A DNA stretch of 6,120 nt, taken from SAR202 cluster bacterium. GTDB taxonomy: Bacteria; Chloroflexota; Dehalococcoidia; Lucifugimonadales; UBA3495. The DNA is taken from contig VFHF01000294.1 in the NCBI GenBank assembly GCA_009392095.1, positions 1 to 6,120 on the forward strand. Reading direction: 5' to 3'. Made by a program: the position numbers and the translations under genes. This document shows positions 1-4,170 of the stretch, in pieces (within the stretch, counting starts at the first letter, position 1; every line of letters starts with the position of its first letter). The notes beneath the pieces are model-generated. The model was not told the origin of the DNA, did no database searches, and saw nothing but the letters and a program-made list of their open reading frames with translations.

Positions 1-90
1 CTCGGCAGATCCGAGTGGTCCGGAAACGGCGCCGTGACCGGCGCTCAGCCAAACCCGCATTCGCCACCGTCCGCTGAGGCGAAAGGGTAA
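1..90 (+). CDS. possible 3' end of an upstream gene (ambiguous)
   Basis: Frame 1 is open from the window edge for 29 codons and stops at TAA (88-90), giving a Pro/Ser/Gly-rich tail ending PPSAEAKG. This fits the disordered C-terminus of a plus-strand gene starting outside the window. No domain can be recognised. There is a competing reading on the minus strand: an ATG at 60-58 opens a frame (MRVWLSAGHGAV...) that stays open to the window edge, but it has no clear Shine-Dalgarno. Neither choice can be settled from 90 bases. Confidence 0.25.
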   Translation, partial: LGRSEWSGNGAVTGAQPNPHSPPSAEAKG

Positions 91-102
91 ATTTCCTACC
101 CT
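84..102. other. short inverted repeat at the possible upstream stop
   Basis: AGGGTA (84-89) pairs with TACCCT (97-102) around a 7-nt loop. It overlaps the TAA that ends the possible upstream reading frame. The T-rich stretch after it (107-119) is interrupted, so it is at best a weak terminator. The rest of 103-164 is relatively AT-rich. I see no convincing -35/-10 pair there, although the promoter of the following oxidoreductase gene should lie in this stretch. Confidence 0.25.
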
Positions 103-164
103 CCGCTTTCCATATTTTCGGGGCCGTAAGATTATTAGATTCCCTTCTCTCAATTTTCCGGCCT

Positions 165-225
165 GTAACGGCTCCAAGCGAGCCGTACTTCGGTTCCGTA
201 CTTTCGCACAGCCTCACGGTGCTGT
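165..225 (+). promoter_or_regulatory. structured 5' leader of the MDR oxidoreductase gene
   Basis: Two hairpins lie in tandem before the start codon at 259. The first pairs GT plus ACGGCTC (165-174, with A167 bulged) with GAGCCGT plus AC (180-188), giving 9 bp and a 5-nt loop. The second pairs ACAGC (208-212) with GCTGT (221-225) around an 8-nt loop. Between them the 8-mer CCGTACTT occurs twice, at 183-190 and 196-203 (13-bp period). The arrangement could be an mRNA leader or a DNA-binding site. It matches no riboswitch class that I recognise. Confidence 0.35.
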
Positions 226-258
226 AACCTAGCCTCAAACCAAGTCTGCGAGGCAAAT

Positions 259-1227
259 ATGAAGGCGATACGCGCGTACGAGATTGGCGGGCCCGAGGTC
301 CTGAAACTAGAAGACATCCCCGAACCCACGGCAGGGCCAGGTGAGGCTGTGGTTGACCTCAAGTCCATCGGCGTCAACTACACCGACGTTTCCAGCCGGA
401 AGGGCACCAACCAACCAGCCAGTTTCCCCTGGACACCGGGACGTGAGGGTTGCGGGGTGGTGACGGCCGTGGGCGAGGGGGTTACTGAGGTGGTGGTCGG
501 CGACCGGGTTGCCTACGCCATGCACACCGGCTCGTACGCCGAACGCCAGGCCGTGCCCTCGTGGCTATTGGTCCGCATACCCGACGCCATGGACTTTGCC
601 ACCGGCTCAGCGTCACTCCTTCAAGGGATGACCGCCCACTTCCTGGTCTTTGGCATCACCAGGCTCAACCCCGGCGACCAAGTGCTGGTCCACGCCGGAG
701 CGGGCGGGATGGGCTTGCTGCTGATCCAGTTGCTGAAACGCCTGGGCGTCCACGTCTTCACCACCGTTTCCACCAAAGCCAAGGCTGAGATGGCCAAGCA
801 GGCCGGAGCAGACCAGACTATTTTCTACACCCAGCAGGACTTTGCAGAGGAGATCAGCAAGGCCACCGGTGGAGAGGGCGTCAAGATGGTCTTGGATGCC
901 GTGGGGCAAACCACCTTTGAGAAAGGGTTCAAATGCCTGGGACGGCGCGGATACATGGTCCTTTACGGACAGGCCGGCGGAGCGGTCACCGACACCAACA
1001 CTCGATCCTTACAGAACGGGTCTCTGTATCTGACCCGGCCCGGCCTAGGCGATTACACCGCCACCCGTGACGAGTTGCTAGGCCGGGCCGAAGAAGTGTT
1101 GAAGTGGGTCCAGTCGGGCGAGCTGAAACTCCACATCGGCCTAACATTGCCATTATCGGAGGCAGTGGAAGCCCACCGCCAACTGGAAGGCAGGGAAACC
1201 GTCGGCAAGATTCTTCTCACTCCTTGA
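259..1227 (+). CDS. NADPH:quinone oxidoreductase-like MDR family enzyme
   Basis: A 322-residue cytosolic medium-chain dehydrogenase/reductase of the quinone oxidoreductase (zeta-crystallin-like) branch, which usually reduces quinones or enones with NADPH. It has the usual length (about 320-330 aa). The N-terminal GroES-like domain (about 1-125) carries the QOR-type GVNYTD motif (38-43) and PGREGCG (60-66), where zinc alcohol dehydrogenases have GHE. No zinc-ligand pattern or structural-zinc cysteine cluster is visible, so a zinc-independent enzyme is expected. The Rossmann domain has the nucleotide-binding loop AGAGGMG (146-152), followed by MVLDAVG and LYGQAGGAV, as in QOR. Start: ATG at 259, with a weak purine stretch (CGAGG, 249-253) at good spacing, and the protein begins with the family-typical MKAIRAYEIGGPEVL. 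Possibly functionally linked to the lyase and SDR genes downstream. The actual substrate is unknown; a crotonyl-CoA or other enone reductase-like role is also possible. Confidence 0.9.
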   Translation: MKAIRAYEIGGPEVLKLEDIPEPTAGPGEAVVDLKSIGVNYTDVSSRKGTNQPASFPWTPGREGCGVVTAVGEGVTEVVVGDRVAYAMHTGSYAERQAVPSWLLVRIPDAMDFATGSASLLQGMTAHFLVFGITRLNPGDQVLVHAGAGGMGLLLIQLLKRLGVHVFTTVSTKAKAEMAKQAGADQTIFYTQQDFAEEISKATGGEGVKMVLDAVGQTTFEKGFKCLGRRGYMVLYGQAGGAVTDTNTRSLQNGSLYLTRPGLGDYTATRDELLGRAEEVLKWVQSGELKLHIGLTLPLSEAVEAHRQLEGRETVGKILLTP

Positions 1228-1238
1228 TCAAGCCCATT

Positions 1239-1333
1239 GTCATTCTGAGGCGTCAGCCGAAGAATCTCGTTGTCGCTGGTCAAACAAATTTATTGGGCAA
1301 AGAGACAGCGGGCATTACCTCGATGACGAGATT
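1239..1333. repeat. REP/MITE-like intergenic inverted-repeat element
   Basis: The left part is a compact hairpin. ATTCT (1242-1246) pairs with AGAAT (1261-1265), tandem GA/GA mismatches follow (1247-1248 against 1259-1260), then GGC (1249-1251) pairs with GCC (1256-1258) around GTCA. The adjoining AATCTCGTTGTCG (1263-1275) is also an imperfect inverted match (11 of 13) to 1321-1333, bracketing a 45-nt centre. This gives a nested layout like a non-autonomous repeat. From memory, TGTCATTCTGAG...CGAAGAATCTC motifs are dispersed repeats in several environmental bacterial genomes, including Chloroflexota. No second copy is present in this window, so repeat status is inferred. Confidence 0.5.
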
Positions 1334-1352
1334 TGGAGAACTTAAACACGGT

Positions 1353-1366
1353 TTGACATGTAGAAT
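1353..1366 (+). promoter_or_regulatory. weak promoter candidates for the DapA-family gene
   Basis: A perfect TTGACA (1353-1358) is present but has no acceptable -10 hexamer 16-18 bp downstream. TAGAAT (1361-1366) matches the -10 consensus at five of six positions and would place a transcript start about 25 nt before the ATG, but it lacks a good -35 at normal spacing. One of these is probably used if the gene has its own promoter. The sequence does not decide. Confidence 0.25.
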
Positions 1367-1386
1367 ATCCCAGGCTGACTACCGAT

Positions 1387-1392
1387 CGGAGG
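1387..1392 (+). promoter_or_regulatory. ribosome binding site of the DapA-family gene
   Basis: CGGAGG lies 6 nt before the ATG at 1399. This is a good Shine-Dalgarno match at good spacing and supports that start. Confidence 0.75.
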
Positions 1393-1398
1393 TTTTCC

Positions 1399-2295
1399 AT
1401 GGCTGAGAAGTTTTCCGGGGTCCATTGGATGCTGGCAACACCCTTCCACAATGACGAGAGCATCGACACGGAGTCCATAGTCAATCTGGTGGACAAGGCT
1501 GTCTCATCGGGCTGCCAGGGTATGGTCTGCCTGGGTGTGACCGGCGAAGCAGCAAGGCTGACCGACCGCGAGCGTTACCAAGTAGCGAACGCCGTTATTC
1601 AACGGTCCCAGGGTCTGCCAGTAACCGTGGGGACCACGGCTGGCAGTACCGCCGCGGCCATCGAACGCAGCAAGGAGGCCCAGGAATTGGGCGCAGCGGC
1701 CGTCATGGTCTCACCGCCGCCCATGGGCAAGCCCAACCCCGACACAGTGTTGGCCCACTACTCCAGGCTAGCAGACAACATCGGTATTCCGATCGTCGTA
1801 CAAGACTACCCCAGCACCTCCGGCGTACACATGTCCCCCGAATTTGTCGCCAAGCTGGCCAGCAACGTCCCTGCAGCCCAGTACCTGAAGCTGGAAGACC
1901 CGCCGACGCCACCCAAGATCTCGGCCATCCGCAAACTAGTGGGCGACGATATGCCCATCTTTGGCGGGCTGGGCGGGGTTTTCCTGCTGGAAGAATTGGC
2001 CCGTGGTTCCGCCGGCGCCATGACCGGTTTCGCCTACCCCGAGGTCTTGGTGGATATCTGCCGGCAGATGGCCGAGGGCGACAAAGCCAAAGCAGAAGAG
2101 CTCTTCACTCGCTGTCTGCCGCTGATGCTATTCGAGTTCCAAGAAGGCATCGGTGTCGGCATCCGCAAGTACGCGTTGCAAAGCCGGGGTTTCATCGAGA
2201 ATTCCAAGGTCCGCCATCCAGGACCGAATCCCACCGACGAGACAAAAGAGGAATTCCTCCGGCTGGTTGAAAGCACGGGGCTAGCGACACTCTAA
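1399..2295 (+). CDS. DapA/NanA-superfamily Schiff-base lyase, atypical active site
   Basis: A 298-residue class I aldolase-type TIM barrel of the dihydrodipicolinate synthase/N-acetylneuraminate lyase superfamily, of normal length. The phosphate/carboxylate-binding loop is GVTGE (46-50), where DapA has GTTGE. The Schiff-base lysine is K164 in the strand motif YLKLEDPP, followed by the barrel motif FGGLGG (188-193). The sequence departs from true DapA: the catalytic-tyrosine motif YNVPxR is replaced by QDYPST (135-140), so the usual tyrosine position is Gln135 and the nearest tyrosine, Y137, is displaced by two. The PYY motif is replaced by SPPPMG (105-110). Family knowledge says such members act on 2-oxo acids in retro-aldol, hydratase-aldolase or dehydratase reactions. 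A lysine-biosynthesis role is therefore unlikely, and no specific substrate can be named. It lies 171 bp after the MDR gene and converges with the SDR pair, leaving 26 bp between stops. Confidence 0.88.
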   Translation: MAEKFSGVHWMLATPFHNDESIDTESIVNLVDKAVSSGCQGMVCLGVTGEAARLTDRERYQVANAVIQRSQGLPVTVGTTAGSTAAAIERSKEAQELGAAAVMVSPPPMGKPNPDTVLAHYSRLADNIGIPIVVQDYPSTSGVHMSPEFVAKLASNVPAAQYLKLEDPPTPPKISAIRKLVGDDMPIFGGLGGVFLLEELARGSAGAMTGFAYPEVLVDICRQMAEGDKAKAEELFTRCLPLMLFEFQEGIGVGIRKYALQSRGFIENSKVRHPGPNPTDETKEEFLRLVESTGLATL

Positions 2296-2321
2296 GCTAA
2301 TCTGGTTCTTAGATTCGTCGT

Positions 2322-3065
2322 CTACTGCGCCGTCCACCCGCCGTCTATGACCAGTTCGCTGCCGGTTACAAACGATGACTCATCCGAAGCCAAGTAGAGA
2401 ACTCCGTAGGCCACATCCTCGGACTCCCCGTATCGGCCTAAGGGGATGCGGGAGATCATCACTTCCTGAACCGCTGCATCTGATCGCCGGGCCTCGGTCA
2501 TGGGCGTGACGATGGGGCCCGGATGGACCGAATTGACTCTGATGCCCTCGGCTGCGTACTGGACCGCCGCCGACTTGGTAAAGATTCGCACTGCACCCTT
2601 AGATGCCTGGTACTGGGGGCTGCTTTCGCTCATGCCCACCAGTCCCAACTGGGATGAGATGTTGATGATGGAGCCTCCGCCGGCTTTCCGCATCTCTGGT
2701 ATGGCCTGACGCGTACCCAGAAACACGCCCTTGGCGTTAATGTCCATCACCCGGTCCCATTCGGCCACGGTCGTTTCCTCTATGGAACCCCTGGCGCTAA
2801 TCCCGGCATTGTTCACCAGGATGTCCAGCTTGCCGTAACGGTCCACCGCCTCGTTCACCGCCGCCGCCCAGTCCGACTCGCTAGTCACATCCAACCGTAC
2901 GAACACGGAGTCGTCGCCGATTTTATCCACCAAGGCTCGGCCTTCTTCCTCCCGCACGTCCCCCACCACAACTTTAGCCCCTTCTTTTAGGAAGAGCTCG
3001 GCTTCAAAAGCGCCCATGCCTCGGCTACCGCCGCTGATAAGTGCAACTTTTCCTTCTAGACGCAT
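2322..3065 (-). CDS. SDR family NAD-dependent oxidoreductase (classical, 247 aa)
   Basis: A classical short-chain dehydrogenase/reductase, 247 residues, cytosolic and presumably tetrameric like its family. The cofactor motif is SGGSRGMG (11-18), with Ser in place of the usual Thr. D36 at the end of the second beta strand predicts NAD(H) over NADP(H). NNAG is at 85-88, and the catalytic tetrad reads N110, S138, Y152 and K156 (YQASK). The C-terminal VTGSELVIDGGWTAQ is typical of FabG/glucose-1-dehydrogenase-like SDRs. The start is firm: ATG at 3065, preceded by AAAGGAG (3080-3074) with 8-nt spacing. It is the second gene of a two-gene unit, 36 nt after the 271-aa SDR. It probably oxidises a secondary alcohol in a catabolic route; its substrate is unknown. 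A FabG-like ketoacyl reductase is possible but less likely outside a fatty-acid gene context. Confidence 0.9.
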   Translation of the reverse strand: MRLEGKVALISGGSRGMGAFEAELFLKEGAKVVVGDVREEEGRALVDKIGDDSVFVRLDVTSESDWAAAVNEAVDRYGKLDILVNNAGISARGSIEETTVAEWDRVMDINAKGVFLGTRQAIPEMRKAGGGSIINISSQLGLVGMSESSPQYQASKGAVRIFTKSAAVQYAAEGIRVNSVHPGPIVTPMTEARRSDAAVQEVMISRIPLGRYGESEDVAYGVLYLASDESSFVTGSELVIDGGWTAQ

Positions 3066-3073
3066 CGTTGTCG

Positions 3074-3080
3074 CTCCTTT
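3074..3080 (-). promoter_or_regulatory. ribosome binding site of the 247-aa SDR
   Basis: Read on the minus strand, AAAGGAG lies 8 nt before the ATG at 3065. This near-consensus site allows independent translation within the bicistronic message. Confidence 0.75.
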
Positions 3081-3101
3081 GGTTTGGGTGAGGGACCCGC
3101 T

Positions 3102-3917
3102 CTAGTACCTTGTCTGTTGGTTCATGGGTGTGAAGGTGCCGGGGTGGACCGAGGTTAGGCCTGCGTCCACCGGTAGGCAGATGCCAGTGACCCAGCGAGC
3201 TTCATCACTGGCTAGGAACAACGCGGCATAGCCAACGTCCCAGCCGGTGCCCTCGGTCTTCAGGGGAGCGGCATCGGCCCGGAACTGTCGTAGGTCGTCG
3301 TTCATCCTTGGCGCCACCATCGGTGTGTAAACCAAGCCGGGGGCGATAGCGTTCACTCGGATGTTGTCCGCGGCGTGGTCGGCGGCCATCGAGAATGTCA
3401 GTCCGATCACCCCGGCTTTGGATGTGGTGTAGGGCGTGCTGCTGTGAGCCCGAAGCCCGGCGATGGAAGCGATGTTGATGATAGCTCCGCCGCCGCCGGC
3501 GATGATGTGAGGAATGGTGGCTTTGCTGGCCAGCATGATGGTCTTCAAGTTGACCGTCATCACCTTATCCCAGTCCTCTTCACTGACCTCGACCACGGTG
3601 CCCCGCTGGGAGATTCCCACGTTATTGTCCAAGATATCCACACGGCCGTAACGTTCCATGGCGGTCTGGGCCATGCGTTCGCAGTCATCAATCTTGGTCA
3701 TGTCGCCTTGGAGCGTGGATGCCACACCACCCTCTTCCTGGATGATATCGAGGGTCTCTCTTGCCCGGTCCTCTTGGAAGTCCACCAAAAGGACCTTAGC
3801 CCCTTCTCTAGCAAATAGGATTGACGCCGCTTTCCCGTTTCCGACACCTTCGCCGCTGGACCCGGCACCGGTTACGATCGCTACTTTTCCCTCTAGTCTG
3901 GGTGGTCGGTCCGCCAT
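3102..3917 (-). CDS. SDR family oxidoreductase with expanded glycine loop (271 aa)
   Basis: A short-chain dehydrogenase/reductase, 271 residues from the chosen start. The cofactor motif is enlarged: TGAGSSGEGVGNG (16-28) has about five extra residues compared with TGxxxGxG. I recall a recurrent SDR subgroup with this loop. D46 suggests NAD(H). The usual NNAG is DNNVG (97-101). Catalytic residues N123, S151, Y163 and K167 (YTTSK) are all present, so it should be active. The C-terminus runs about 20 residues past the usual VDAG end (SVHPGTFTPMNQQTRY). A longer reading begins at GTG 3926 (three extra residues), but ATG 3917 has AGAGGTG 6 nt upstream, and the GTG lies inside that Shine-Dalgarno, so 3917 is preferred. 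It is first in the two-gene SDR unit, downstream of a TTGACA box and a palindromic operator candidate. The substrate is unknown. Confidence 0.9.
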   Translation of the reverse strand: MADRPPRLEGKVAIVTGAGSSGEGVGNGKAASILFAREGAKVLLVDFQEDRARETLDIIQEEGGVASTLQGDMTKIDDCERMAQTAMERYGRVDILDNNVGISQRGTVVEVSEEDWDKVMTVNLKTIMLASKATIPHIIAGGGGAIINIASIAGLRAHSSTPYTTSKAGVIGLTFSMAADHAADNIRVNAIAPGLVYTPMVAPRMNDDLRQFRADAAPLKTEGTGWDVGYAALFLASDEARWVTGICLPVDAGLTSVHPGTFTPMNQQTRY

Positions 3918-3923
3918 TGGTTG

Positions 3924-3930
3924 CACCTCT
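3924..3930 (-). promoter_or_regulatory. ribosome binding site that decides the SDR start
   Basis: Minus-strand AGAGGTG ends 6 nt before ATG 3917. The alternative GTG (3926-3924) is the last three bases of this site and cannot use it, so translation should begin at 3917. Confidence 0.75.
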
Positions 3931-3991
3931 AAGAATTACACTCTTGATGATGGTTCGAGCCGAGTGAGTGAATAGGGTTTTCGGCCCGGTC

Positions 3992-4010
3992 TACATTGAG
4001 GTACAATGTA
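3992..4010. promoter_or_regulatory. 19-bp palindromic operator candidate
   Basis: TACATTG (3992-3998) and CAATGTA (4004-4010) form a perfect 7-bp inverted repeat around AGGTA. It overlaps the expected -10 and transcript start of the minus-strand SDR unit, where a bound repressor would block transcription. The size and symmetry suit a dimeric TetR-, GntR- or MarR-type regulator. None is encoded in this window. Confidence 0.5.
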
Positions 4011-4031
4011 AGAAAGGAATCCTATTGTCAA
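4003..4031 (-). promoter_or_regulatory. promoter candidate of the SDR gene pair
   Basis: On the minus strand a perfect -35 TTGACA (4031-4026) is followed after 17 bp by CATTGT (4008-4003). This poor -10 keeps the key second-position A and final T. TACATT at 15-bp spacing is an alternative. The start would fall near 3996, giving a leader of about 80 nt. The weak -10 inside a palindrome suggests a regulated promoter. Confidence 0.45.
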
Positions 4032-4088
4032 GATATCCTAGTGCCCCGGCGGAATTCGTCGGCCTCCCCGATTTATGCGCACGGTTTC

Positions 4089-4117
4089 TTGACTCCAAAT
4101 AGGACGCACCCTAAACT
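4089..4117 (+). promoter_or_regulatory. promoter candidate of the NYN-LOTUS gene
   Basis: TTGACT (4089-4094, five of six to -35) and TAAACT (4112-4117, four of six to -10) are separated by 17 bp. Transcription would begin near 4124, giving a leader of about 47 nt that contains the hairpin at 4134-4155. Confidence 0.4.
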
Positions 4118-4133
4118 GGAATCGACACATATT

Positions 4134-4155
4134 GGTGAGCCTGAGATAGGCCACC
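4134..4155 (+). promoter_or_regulatory. 5'-leader hairpin just before the NYN-LOTUS start
   Basis: GGTG (4134-4137) and GCCT (4139-4142) pair with AGGC (4148-4151) and CACC (4152-4155). This gives an 8-bp stem with a single bulged A (4138) and loop GAGAT. It ends 15 nt before the ATG, covering the usual ribosome-binding zone. The gene has no clear Shine-Dalgarno (GGGAC at 4156-4160 is poor). This suggests structure-limited translation or a protein-binding site; no T-tract follows, so it is not a terminator. Confidence 0.45.
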
Positions 4156-4170
4156 GGGACGTATTACTGC

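Noticed and set aside
1104..1406. 100-aa plus-strand frame bridging the MDR gene and the spacer
   Set aside because: It runs out of frame through the MDR C-terminus and then the repeat-like spacer. It shows no family motif and overlaps the DapA-family start.
2299..2315. Possible terminator between the convergent genes (AATCT/AGATT, 7-nt loop)
   Set aside because: The stem is only 5 bp, AT-rich, and has no T-tract in either direction. It is too weak to call.
3375..3818. 147-aa plus-strand open frame opposite the 271-aa SDR
   Set aside because: It lies wholly antisense to a gene with complete SDR motifs, and its translation (His/Asp/Val-rich, no domain pattern) is typical of a shadow frame in GC-rich DNA.
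3915..3926. GTG 3926 as the start of the first SDR
   Set aside because: The GTG is part of the AGAGGTG Shine-Dalgarno that serves the ATG at 3917. The three extra residues add no conserved sequence.
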